Assembly (NCBI RefSeq): GCF_002979755.1
Contig: NZ_PCPP01000001.1
Span: 2,450,665-2,514,664 of the forward strand
Source: Chryseobacterium culicis
GTDB lineage: Bacteria; Bacteroidota; Bacteroidia; Flavobacteriales; Weeksellaceae
Reading direction: 5' to 3'
Length of the DNA stretch: 64,000 nt
The notes below the pieces were generated by a model. The model did not search any database and was not told the origin of the DNA. It worked only from the letters and a program-made list of their open reading frames with translations. Of this stretch, positions 43,059-51,696 are shown in pieces. The translations under genes and the position numbers were made by a program. The stretch's first letter is position 1. Each line of letters opens with the position of its first letter.

Positions 43059-43259
43059 ATGACACAGACAGACAATATAATTAAAGCGGATCCTGGGAAA
43101 TGCTTTAAAAGAAAAACAGATGGAGTTGTTTTTGGCGATGAAATCTATTTGGGAACGACTTATTATCTTGATGGAATAAGACTTCAAGAACCCATTCAGG
43201 AAACTCCTGATGATTTTGAAGAAATTGATATTGAGGTAAAAACAGAAGAAATTAATTAA
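43059..43259 (+). CDS. 66-residue protein at the end of the surface-protein module
   Basis: A short acidic protein, 66 residues, 9 nt after the giant gene's stop. The N-terminal half carries GKCFKRKTDGVVFGDEIYLG; the second half is acidic (ETPDDFEEIDIEVKTEE). No signal peptide and no recognised family. Because it follows the same reading operon closely, it may assist the giant protein, for example as a chaperone or a short fibre piece. That is inference. Confidence 0.65.
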   Translation: MTQTDNIIKADPGKCFKRKTDGVVFGDEIYLGTTYYLDGIRLQEPIQETPDDFEEIDIEVKTEEIN

Positions 43260-43456
43260 AAGATGATAAATTTATTACTTATTTCCCGAACGGAAATTTA
43301 TAATTAGTCCTGACAATATGCTCAAAATACGACCGAATATAATGGCTAATCAGTTAGAATAATACTATAATTACGAATATGTTTTTATGATGTTCGCTTT
43401 GATAGAACTATAAGATCTTCAACTATTTGGTTCGACATTTGTTCGCTTTTGACTAC
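43260..43456. other. Gap after the surface-protein module
   Basis: Non-coding. Near the right end TTGGTTCGACATTTGTTCG partly resembles the T-arm of tRNA-Gln and leads into the degenerate tRNA flank copy at 43425-43487. Confidence 0.4.
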
Positions 43457-43487
43457 AAACCATCCTTATTTAAGGATGGTTTTTGTT
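43425..43487 (+). repeat. Degenerate third copy of the tRNA-Gln 3' flank plus terminator
   Basis: CTACAAACCA at 43453-43462 is identical to the sequence at the 3' end of both tRNA-Gln genes and is followed by the same terminator design (AAACCATCCTT and AAGGATGGTTT, 43457-43482). Upstream, GGTTCGAC is a partial match to the T-arm. The tRNA body itself is missing. It could be an att-like remnant or a deletion product, and it also provides the terminator of the module. Confidence 0.6.
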
Positions 43488-43563
43488 TTTATCCATACAT
43501 CAATTGTTATGGGAGTAAAAATCTATTTTTTTAAGGTAACAGCAGAAAATTGAAAGAAGATAT

Positions 43564-43593
43564 TTGTAAATAAGAAAAAAATATATAAATTTG
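43564..43593 (+). promoter_or_regulatory. Promoter of the second tRNA-Gln
   Basis: TTG (43564-43566) and TAAATTTG (43586-43593) with a 19-nt spacer, the same as copy 1. Confidence 0.7.
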
Positions 43594-43611
43594 CATCACC
43601 AAAAATAAAGC

Positions 43612-43682
43612 AGACCTATAGTGTAACGGTAGCACTCCGGTTTTTGGTACCGTCAGTCGGGGTTCGAATCCCTGTGGGTCTA
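43612..43682 (+). tRNA. tRNA-Gln (anticodon TTG), copy 2
   Basis: The same acceptor stem, T-loop and TTTTGGT anticodon loop as copy 1, with a few substitutions (GGTAGCAC; CAGTCGG). The upstream AAATTTGCATCACCAAAA and downstream CTACAAACCA also match copy 1. Duplicate tRNA with separate promoter and terminator. Confidence 0.93.
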
Positions 43683-43683
43683 C

Positions 43684-43714
43684 AAACCATCCTTTTTTAA
43701 GGGTGGTTTTTGTT
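43684..43714 (+). terminator. Terminator of tRNA-Gln copy 2
   Basis: AAACCATCCTT and AAGGGTGGTTT pair with one G-T, with a TTTT loop and a T-run after it. Confidence 0.75.
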
Positions 43715-43973
43715 TTTATTCTACATAGTAATTTTATAATACTAAATTATTATAAATCAAACGCAAAATTTTGGGGATTAAACCAAAATACCAACTAGTC
43801 AACACTCTTTCTTTCAACCATCTAATCTAGATAGTACAGGAAAATATTTTTCTATTTTAATAATTAATCTTTCAAATTTAAATTACAAAAGTTGAAAATT
43901 CTATTTTTCATTGCTTACTTTCAGGCAAAAGAATCCTTTGATATGAAAAAAAATAAAGTGAGATTACGAAAAA
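43715..43973. other. Non-coding gap between tRNA-Gln copy 2 and the RHS operon
   Basis: AT-rich, no gene, no hairpin of note before the terminator at 43974. Both flanking units point toward it (tRNA forward, lipoprotein gene reverse). Confidence 0.45.
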
Positions 43974-44001
43974 ATAAGAGTGGAATTTCTTCCACTCTTA
44001 T
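43974..44001 (-). terminator. Terminator of the RHS operon
   Basis: A perfect 12-bp stem (ATAAGAGTGGAA and TTCCACTCTTAT) with a 4-nt loop. The A-run on its left gives the T-tract on the reverse strand, after the lipoprotein gene. Confidence 0.85.
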
Positions 44002-44037
44002 CTAATTTGATGATAATTATTAGAGTAAATATTAAAC

Positions 44038-44373
44038 TTACTTATAAGGCTTTCCTTTACAATACCAATCATGTCTGATAATAGTATCTTTTTTATGAAT
44101 GACAAGTTCTAGATTTCCTGCTCTCTTAATTATTGTATCTCCCGCTTCCACCTCATTATAGTCGTCAATCCAATTATTATGTACCATAATATTTGATTTT
44201 TCATAGGTTATGGGATGATAGCCTGTAATTTTGATCCAGGAATTATCTATACTTGCTTCTCCGACAATCAAATTATACTCATCAGGGTAGAACGCTTTTT
44301 TCACATCATTGCAATTAGGTTCTCCACATGAAGACACCAAGATTAAAAAGCTAAAAAAGGCAAATATTTTCAT
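44038..44373 (-). CDS. Small lipoprotein directly downstream of the RHS gene (possible immunity or accessory protein)
   Basis: A 111-residue protein with a lipobox (LILVSSC, Cys at residue 16), so it is expected to be lipid-anchored. The mature part is strand-rich and acidic (GEASIDNSWIKITGYHPI and DTIIKRAGNLELVI), with three further Cys. Its start lies 3 nt after the RHS stop codon, so expression is linked. The usual position of an immunity gene after an RHS toxin makes that role plausible, but no immunity family is recognised. Confidence 0.7.
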   Translation of the reverse strand: MKIFAFFSFLILVSSCGEPNCNDVKKAFYPDEYNLIVGEASIDNSWIKITGYHPITYEKSNIMVHNNWIDDYNEVEAGDTIIKRAGNLELVIHKKDTIIRHDWYCKGKPYK

Positions 44374-44376
44374 AGT

Positions 44377-47300
44377 TTAATCGAATTGAGGTTTAAGGTA
44401 AATATGTTTTTTAAACCAACTTTCATTTATTCTTGTTGTCTCAGTGGTAGCAACTCCTATATCATTACCTATCATTAAATTTATACTTCTAGTTGCTGTC
44501 CCATAGTTTACAGTACGTCTATTTTTAGAACTTTCACTATATTCACCACCCAAATAGTAAGCTACTGAAACCGATCGCCCTTCTCCTTCCATACCTCCAA
44601 AAACATCAGTATATTTATGCCCTTTTCTATCTTCACCAAAGGCATTCATCTGATTAAACTGAAGTCCTATTCCATAGCTTGGTGCTATACTTCTCAAACC
44701 ACGGGTAGCAAATAAGGCTACTTTACCATCTCCTATATTATATGCTAAAGTTAAACTTCCACTTACAAGACCATAACTATAACCTACCGTAAATCCTATC
44801 GCATACCTTCCAAACATTTCAGTTTCAGCAGCATACAATTTTGACCTTGATTGATCTAAGTTCCAATCTTTTATTAAATTATCAACAGCATGTTCCATCA
44901 TATAACTGTTGTGGGATCCTTGTCCAAAACCTCCTTTTTTACCTTTTATACCAGTTACTACAATTTCATCAATATCAAATGGACCATAGGTTGATTCTCC
45001 TATACTGCTTAGATATTGTCCATATGTATTAGGCACTACATTTTTTTTATTAGAATATGTATTTATAAAATTACTTGTAATATAATTTATTTCTGAAAAT
45101 CCTCCTTTGAAAAGTCCTCCTGTTATTGCACTTTTAAAAACGTTTTGTCCAGTTACAATTCCATTCAATGCCCCTCCAATAAACCCGACTACAGAGTTTT
45201 CAATAAATTTGGTTCCAGCAATTGAACCGATACTTTTCATCCCTGAAGCATAACTACCTCCAGCTAGTCCACCTCCAATTACAGAAGTCCAGGTTTGTGT
45301 ACTTTTCCAGTCCCATTTAACAGGGTTCCAGTTTCCATGATTTGCCTGAACTCCACTTAAATAACTTCCAACAAGTGTTCCAATAAACCACGCAATAAAT
45401 TCACCATTTGGATCATTATAGATCAGAGGATTATTCATTACGTATCCGTATTTGTTGTAGTTTTGAGTATTAGTAGGAGCCTGTATGTTCTCATCTGCAT
45501 TTAAGAATCTTCTGAGCAGTGGATCATACAATCTTCCGTTCATATGAATAATTCCTAATTCTCCAAAATGTTCATGGCTGGTATATCCTCTATCAATAAT
45601 CAATAGTGAATGGTCAATAATATTCTTATCCGTAATAATGGCACCATTTCCGATTTGAAGATGCGTAAAATTCCCCCAGGCATCAAAATGTCTTTGCTCA
45701 AGTTTATTTCCAGCATCATCACTTATAGCAAGAACGCTTCCTAAGTAATCTTTATGTAAAAATTTATATGAACCATTGCTTTCATCAAAATTCTTCATAT
45801 ACACAATACTTGACTCATAAGGAGTTCCCCCAATATATATAATATGTTTCTCCTTACCTGTGGTATTGTCTACCAATACTTCAAATCTTCCATCTTCATT
45901 ATAAAACTTTGTAAATTTACCATTTCCATCGCTGTTGAAATTGCCCCCATAAGTAACTCTTTGCCTCATGCTTCCCATACCATATTGGAATACTACATCT
46001 CCTTTCATTCCATCAATGAAAACAGGGTCATTATTTTCGTTATATACAATGCTTTGTATTAAGTCATTGTTATAATTCTGTACTCCGGCTGCATTTAAAG
46101 TCATTCCCGTGGGCTGATAAATCTTAGAAGAGTTTTCATACTTCATAGTTCCTACCTGATCATTCACCATGATTCTTCCTTTTACATCATAGGTATTTTG
46201 TGAGTTTTGTCCCATTTTAGGATTGGTCCAGCTTATCAATCTGTTATTATTGTCATAATTAAATGACTCATTAATACTAAAATCTCCTCCTGTTGATCTA
46301 GTTCTGAGCTCACCTTTTACTCCATCAAATGAATAATGAATCTGCAATATATCTGATTTTGCCTGAGATGAATGATTCATATTGGTTAAAAAACCACTTT
46401 CATCATACATATTATTTGTAGTTGAAGATCCAAGTTTTGCTTTTGTTACCTGTCCTTTTGTGTTAGTTTCCTGAAGCTCCCACAATATTTTCCCGGAATT
46501 TTTATCCTTTATTTGATAGAGTTCTCCATTCCATGGAATATACACATTTTCTATCTGAACCTTGGTAAGTACACCGGAAGAATATAGTTGCTTTTCATAA
46601 GATAGCACTCTCGCCTTATCATCATAAGTGGTTCCTTTCTGAATAAAATATTTACCATTACTACTTTCAGAAGACGACAAAACTCTCCCTTGCGGATCAT
46701 ATGCTATATTTGAGCTATATGCTTTACCTTTTGAAGTACCGGATTTTGAAATAAGCCTACCTTTATCATCATACGAAAAAGCAATGTTTTTATTGGTTGT
46801 CTCACCATTATCACCTGTAGAAATTTCTTTTTGCGAAATAAGCTGACCCAAATTGTTATAGAGGTATTCCTTAGTTCCTTTTGGACTGATAATCTTTATA
46901 GGCTGTCCGAAACCATCATATTCATATTTATACAGTCCGTTGGAAGGATCATTGAATTCTGATTTTCTTCCCCAGGCATCATATTTTGTGGTAACAATAT
47001 TTTCAGCATATTGTGCCTTAGTTTGTTTTCCGGCTGCATTATAAGAAAACTGTATAGTTCCCCCTGCATCAGTTGAAGAAATAATATTTCCCAAAGCATC
47101 AACTGTTTGAGAAGTTGTTCTTCCATAGCCGTTAACTTCCTTATTTGTAGTAGTTAAACCAGAAACAGTGGTTATCACTTGTTTTCCTATAAAGGATTCC
47201 ACTTTTTTCTCCTGAAGGCTAAGTTTTCCCAATGTTGTTGTAGTTGTTTTAACCGGAAAAAAAGTATCATCATACTCTACAAAATTCCATCTCAAATCAT

Positions 47301-50300
47301 ATGGAGGTTCAGAGTCTGCAGATGCAGATTCATAAGGCTCAGATTCTCTTATTTTCCTACCTAAACGATCATATACAATTGCTCTTAACACAAATTTGCC
47401 CTGTTCGAAAGCTTTGGTAGAAGTCTTGTATTCCTGGCCATATTTATTAATGAATTTCTTAGATACATTACCGTTGGGGTCATATTGAGTTAATGTAGTA
47501 TTGGATTCAGCATCTTTATTATACTGATACGTTGTAGTACCCGCTAAATTATTTTTTGAAGTTAGCAACTTGCCCCACTTATCATAAACATTGCTTGTCG
47601 TATTCCCCGAAGGATCTGTCTGCTTGATAATCTGCCCCCAATCATTATATTCTATTTTTGTAACAAGCCCTAAATTATCTGTTTTCTTTACTACGAATAA
47701 ACCTTTGGAATCATATTCCATTTTTGTAGTTTGAACTTGGGCATCGAGACTATTTCTAATTTCTTTTTGATTAATATTCCCGAAGATATCATAATTATAG
47801 GTCTCCTGAAGATACCCCGTATTATCACTATTCCAGCTTTTCAGGGTTTTCAACAGATTGTTTTCATAGGTATATTCGTCTTTGGAAGATTTCATGTCAT
47901 TGTAAGCTTGTACTATACTTGTTTTAGATTGAGCACGCCCTATAAAATAATCTGTTCCAGTACCTGCCGGATTATGAATATATCCATATGTTATCGTCTG
48001 AATGCCAAGGCCATTATTAGTATTAGTTATGCCTTGCAAGGGAAGATAATACTTGTCATATACAACATCTCCAGTGGTTACTGTATTTGTTAAAAAGTCT
48101 TTCGATCTTGTTGTTTTTGGAACAATAGAAGTTACAACTTTAGATTTATCGGTATCAGAAATTGTGGTTGTAACCTGTCCATTCACAAGTTTATCAGACT
48201 GATATTTTATAGACTTATAACTTAGCAACTCGGTATTATTCTCAGAGATATCGGTCGGAAAAATTTTGGATAAATCATTAGTTCTAATGGACCATTCTTT
48301 AATAGGAACACCTTCGTTCAATGGATCCGTCTCAGTTCCTGACCATATTTTCGTGGTCTCCAGACCATAAGCAATCCATGAAGAACTTGCCATTTGTCGA
48401 AAACCAATCGGCTTCTTGTTGTGCAGATTTATCATGAGCCCGCGATAATAGAAAATTTTAACCCCATTTTGATTACTAATTGAACTTACTATCGGTGAAT
48501 TTACTTCACCTAATTCCATTAATGGATACTTTTCATTTTTTACTGGCTTATAATTTCCTCCGCCATAATAGCTAATGAGTGTTGCTACATCTCCCTGCTC
48601 AATTCTGTTGATTGATGATCTTGGAAGGTTTGAATAATGAGAAAAATCAGTAACTCTACCCAATTTCTGATTTGAAGTGGGCGTATAAACATATAATGCA
48701 TTTTGTCTTAAACCTATTATATCTCTAAAAATAACAGGCGTATTAAAATTATTAGTAACTGTCTTAGAACCAAATTGGATTCTCCCATTCAGATAGCCTT
48801 GATTCTCACTTACTTTTATTGTTAGTACAGTACTAGCAGAAGTAGATGAGGCAATATTATAATTGGTACTAAAATTAATAATATCAGACTTTCCATCTGC
48901 GTTAATGTCTAAAACTTTGGCTACAGAATAATTACCATTTTTATCCGCAGTATAACTTTCAGTTGAGGCAAAATCATTAAAATATGGGATTTTCAAGAAA
49001 TTCTTTCCAGTATTTAGATTGATAATATAGTGATTATTAACGTTTGTACGAACAAATAAATCAGATATTCCATCCCCATTGAAATCAGCTATCTGTACCT
49101 GCGAAGAAAGACCAGAATACTCTGCAGAAAATACTTCGGATAAACTATAATTTCCCTGACTATTTTTTTTCAGATTAAATGCATGAAAGTTATTTACAGG
49201 CACAGATTCTCCACTTATTATACTACTCGAAGTAAGGTAAGTTTTCCCAATATCATCAACCCCGTCACCATTAAAATCTCCCAAAAGAAGATTTTCACCT
49301 TTAACAAAATCAAACTCAAAAAACGGAAAGGTATTATCTTGTTGCTTAACTACAATATATTTATGATCCTCATATGTCACTATTTCACAATCTTCCTCTG
49401 TAGGCAGATCATTTGGCAAATGTGGGCATATTCTATTTCTAGTAAAAATCTTTTTCTCTAGTAAAACTTCAGGGATACCATCTCCTTCAATATCATATGC
49501 AATAAGTTTTACAATATCACTTGTTTTTTGACTATCAAAATAAGGGTCAGGAGGGAAAGTACTTTCATTCTCATCCCATAGAGCACCCGGAATAATTTTT
49601 GTCCCAACTAATTGTAATGCATTCGGATAGGAATTTGCTGTAACATCAATAGTTTTTTTTAAATCAATAATATAATATCTTAGAGTTATATCCCTTGTTG
49701 TAGTGTCTATCGAATAAGAAACAATCCCTTGTCTACTAACAGCAAAATTATTTTCATCTTTTATATTGATTGGAATTGCATTTTTATAAACATTCTCTGT
49801 CCCTAAATAATATTCTTGAGAATAATTTCCATGCTGATGCAAATAATAACCTGCCGGGCCAAAACCAGAATCATTTCTATATAAAATTAAATCAGAAGAA
49901 TAGGTTCCACGAAAATCACCACTCATAATAACATCATAGAAGTTTGTCCAACCTGAAGTATTAAGATAGCTATCCGGATAATTTTCATTCTTAACAAATT
50001 CAATTGGATTTGCAGCCTCATTTTCCGAATTATATTCTTGTATTTTATCTACAAATTGATATTTTGTCTCGTCTGATTTGTAGATAATATCATATTTTCT
50101 GTATTGAGATGTAGCATTGCTTACAACAATATTATCTAACAATTTATCCTGAATAAAAGATATATCGTTTACATAAGATTGTTCTATAAGATTTCGGGTT
50201 GCTTTTACATTATAATTGAAAACAATTTCATTAAAATGTGTCTTTCCTAAACTTTCATTTCCTCCCCATTTAATAGAAGAAATTACCGCAACATTTGTTC

Positions 50301-51111
50301 CTGTATCCTGTGTGTAGGTATATGTGATATAATTTCCCTTTGCATCTTTCCACTTGACGATATTATATTCCAAAGGAGTTCTTGCAGTACTGCTACCTGA
50401 GTTTGTTGAACCGTACCAAGCTTGTGATCCGTCAGTAAAAGTGACTTCCCAATATTCAGGTCCTTTCCATATTTGCCCGGTAATAGCACCGATGGATTTA
50501 ATTTTTATGTTGGAAAATTTTTCTGTCACATATTCAGCTCCATCTTTTCCATATTCGCCAGCCTTGAGAACTAATCTTTGCCCGTTAAAACTATAAAAAT
50601 CAGAATAATCTAATTGGGCACCTTGCATTATCCCATCCTTTTCTAGATTTTTTCCCGTTCTTGAAATAGAAGTAATTCCAGAAATGTTCCAGCCATAACC
50701 GGCTATACCATTAGGTGAACCGCTGTTATAGACAAGGGCCACCTGTGGTTCTACACTTTTTATCCCGGGAGGTAAGGCAATTGGCACAGTAAACTGAAAC
50801 TGTCCTGCTCCATTTACATCAGCCATACCCTTTGTATCCTGAAACTTTTTCCCTTCTGGAGCTGTAGTTCCAGAAGGGTTATTTTCTCCTGCCCCGGAAT
50901 CTAAGGGCCCTCCTCCAGGGTTTTCTGTAGCGGGGCCAATTTTTGCAATAAAGGTATTTGAACCTCCTGGTTTAGCATGGAATCCCTGAGCCATTACCAC
51001 CGTTTGTGGATCCTGAACCGTCCGGGATACCGTTTCTGTCTGATACAATATGGTTTGTGAAAAAACCAACACTGAACACAAAGACAGTATCAATGATGAA
51101 AAAAATTTCAT
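44377..51111 (-). CDS. Giant exported SpvB/FG-GAP/RHS repeat protein with unknown C-terminal domain
   Basis: 2244 residues with a signal peptide (MKFFSSLILSLCSVLVFSQ). A SpvB-like N-terminal region (VPIALPPGIKSVEPQVALVY, about residue 115) is followed by calcium-binding FG-GAP/VCBS-type motifs (FNGDGVDDIG, FNGDGISDLF, INADGKSDII, about 545-800). Many YD/RHS repeats (about 1100-1850; for example YDSKGL, YNDWGQ, YDKWGK) follow, and the RHS core ends near RLYDPLLRRFLNADENIQ (about 1855) and YNDPNGEF. The last about 340 residues form a different domain with Gly-rich hydrophobic stretches and a beta-strand-like end. Such proteins are polymorphic-toxin or surface-shell proteins. Toxin identity not recognised. 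Confidence 0.88.
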   Translation of the reverse strand: MKFFSSLILSLCSVLVFSQTILYQTETVSRTVQDPQTVVMAQGFHAKPGGSNTFIAKIGPATENPGGGPLDSGAGENNPSGTTAPEGKKFQDTKGMADVNGAGQFQFTVPIALPPGIKSVEPQVALVYNSGSPNGIAGYGWNISGITSISRTGKNLEKDGIMQGAQLDYSDFYSFNGQRLVLKAGEYGKDGAEYVTEKFSNIKIKSIGAITGQIWKGPEYWEVTFTDGSQAWYGSTNSGSSTARTPLEYNIVKWKDAKGNYITYTYTQDTGTNVAVISSIKWGGNESLGKTHFNEIVFNYNVKATRNLIEQSYVNDISFIQDKLLDNIVVSNATSQYRKYDIIYKSDETKYQFVDKIQEYNSENEAANPIEFVKNENYPDSYLNTSGWTNFYDVIMSGDFRGTYSSDLILYRNDSGFGPAGYYLHQHGNYSQEYYLGTENVYKNAIPINIKDENNFAVSRQGIVSYSIDTTTRDITLRYYIIDLKKTIDVTANSYPNALQLVGTKIIPGALWDENESTFPPDPYFDSQKTSDIVKLIAYDIEGDGIPEVLLEKKIFTRNRICPHLPNDLPTEEDCEIVTYEDHKYIVVKQQDNTFPFFEFDFVKGENLLLGDFNGDGVDDIGKTYLTSSSIISGESVPVNNFHAFNLKKNSQGNYSLSEVFSAEYSGLSSQVQIADFNGDGISDLFVRTNVNNHYIINLNTGKNFLKIPYFNDFASTESYTADKNGNYSVAKVLDINADGKSDIINFSTNYNIASSTSASTVLTIKVSENQGYLNGRIQFGSKTVTNNFNTPVIFRDIIGLRQNALYVYTPTSNQKLGRVTDFSHYSNLPRSSINRIEQGDVATLISYYGGGNYKPVKNEKYPLMELGEVNSPIVSSISNQNGVKIFYYRGLMINLHNKKPIGFRQMASSSWIAYGLETTKIWSGTETDPLNEGVPIKEWSIRTNDLSKIFPTDISENNTELLSYKSIKYQSDKLVNGQVTTTISDTDKSKVVTSIVPKTTRSKDFLTNTVTTGDVVYDKYYLPLQGITNTNNGLGIQTITYGYIHNPAGTGTDYFIGRAQSKTSIVQAYNDMKSSKDEYTYENNLLKTLKSWNSDNTGYLQETYNYDIFGNINQKEIRNSLDAQVQTTKMEYDSKGLFVVKKTDNLGLVTKIEYNDWGQIIKQTDPSGNTTSNVYDKWGKLLTSKNNLAGTTTYQYNKDAESNTTLTQYDPNGNVSKKFINKYGQEYKTSTKAFEQGKFVLRAIVYDRLGRKIRESEPYESASADSEPPYDLRWNFVEYDDTFFPVKTTTTTLGKLSLQEKKVESFIGKQVITTVSGLTTTNKEVNGYGRTTSQTVDALGNIISSTDAGGTIQFSYNAAGKQTKAQYAENIVTTKYDAWGRKSEFNDPSNGLYKYEYDGFGQPIKIISPKGTKEYLYNNLGQLISQKEISTGDNGETTNKNIAFSYDDKGRLISKSGTSKGKAYSSNIAYDPQGRVLSSSESSNGKYFIQKGTTYDDKARVLSYEKQLYSSGVLTKVQIENVYIPWNGELYQIKDKNSGKILWELQETNTKGQVTKAKLGSSTTNNMYDESGFLTNMNHSSQAKSDILQIHYSFDGVKGELRTRSTGGDFSINESFNYDNNNRLISWTNPKMGQNSQNTYDVKGRIMVNDQVGTMKYENSSKIYQPTGMTLNAAGVQNYNNDLIQSIVYNENNDPVFIDGMKGDVVFQYGMGSMRQRVTYGGNFNSDGNGKFTKFYNEDGRFEVLVDNTTGKEKHIIYIGGTPYESSIVYMKNFDESNGSYKFLHKDYLGSVLAISDDAGNKLEQRHFDAWGNFTHLQIGNGAIITDKNIIDHSLLIIDRGYTSHEHFGELGIIHMNGRLYDPLLRRFLNADENIQAPTNTQNYNKYGYVMNNPLIYNDPNGEFIAWFIGTLVGSYLSGVQANHGNWNPVKWDWKSTQTWTSVIGGGLAGGSYASGMKSIGSIAGTKFIENSVVGFIGGALNGIVTGQNVFKSAITGGLFKGGFSEINYITSNFINTYSNKKNVVPNTYGQYLSSIGESTYGPFDIDEIVVTGIKGKKGGFGQGSHNSYMMEHAVDNLIKDWNLDQSRSKLYAAETEMFGRYAIGFTVGYSYGLVSGSLTLAYNIGDGKVALFATRGLRSIAPSYGIGLQFNQMNAFGEDRKGHKYTDVFGGMEGEGRSVSVAYYLGGEYSESSKNRRTVNYGTATRSINLMIGNDIGVATTETTRINESWFKKHIYLKPQFD

Positions 51112-51207
51112 TTTAGTGTTTATAATAATGTTTTAATAAATTAGATATAATATCCTGAGCACAGAATAATAATCCTGTACCCTTATCTTTGAGAATTTTA
51201 TGTAAGT

Positions 51208-51693
51208 CTATCTTTTGGTAACGTTTCTACCAAAGACCCTTCCATCTTTTAAAGTAAAACGAAGAATATAAACTCCCCAATCGTATCCGGTCATATTGAT
51301 TTTAACCTGACGATTTAACTCTGGAATATTCTGTTGCTGAAATTTCCAATGTACAGTACTATGCTGGTAGAGAGATACAGATTCTATAAGTCCATCTACT
51401 TCTTCAGTCCAGTCAACTGTCAGATAATCATTTACCGGAACCGGGTAGAGTCTTATTTGTTTCCAGAATGTTTTTTCATCTATAGCAGTTATTTGCTGAA
51501 CTACGGCTGCTGTTCTTGCTTGTTCCTGCAATGTAGTTTCTTTCAAAGTTGTTTCTTCAACCTTTTTTCCTTCTGCATTGGTACCTCTGTATCTTTGGTT
51601 TCCGGCCTCATCATATTTAAAGTAAACTTCAGTTTGTGAAAAGCCTAAAAAACCTATTAGCAGAGAAAATAACGAAAATAATTTTCTTTTCAT
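51208..51693 (-). CDS. T9SS-sorted protein with a YD-like N-terminal motif
   Basis: 161 residues with a signal peptide (KLFSLFSLLIGFLGFSQ). Just after it, VYFKYDEAGNQRYRG resembles a single RHS/YD repeat. The C-terminus (about residues 85-161: YPVPVNDYLTVDW, YDWGVYILRFTLKDGRVFGRN) is a type A T9SS sorting domain, so the protein should be exported across the outer membrane by the type IX system. It lies between the coiled-coil protein gene (3-nt gap) and the RHS gene (96-nt gap) on one strand. It may help export or anchor the RHS protein. Confidence 0.82.
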   Translation of the reverse strand: MKRKLFSLFSLLIGFLGFSQTEVYFKYDEAGNQRYRGTNAEGKKVEETTLKETTLQEQARTAAVVQQITAIDEKTFWKQIRLYPVPVNDYLTVDWTEEVDGLIESVSLYQHSTVHWKFQQQNIPELNRQVKINMTGYDWGVYILRFTLKDGRVFGRNVTKR

Positions 51694-51696
51694 TTT

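Noticed and set aside
36598..43714. Complete prophage between the two tRNA-Gln genes
   Set aside because: No integrase, terminase, capsid or portal genes are present; only fibre-like genes.
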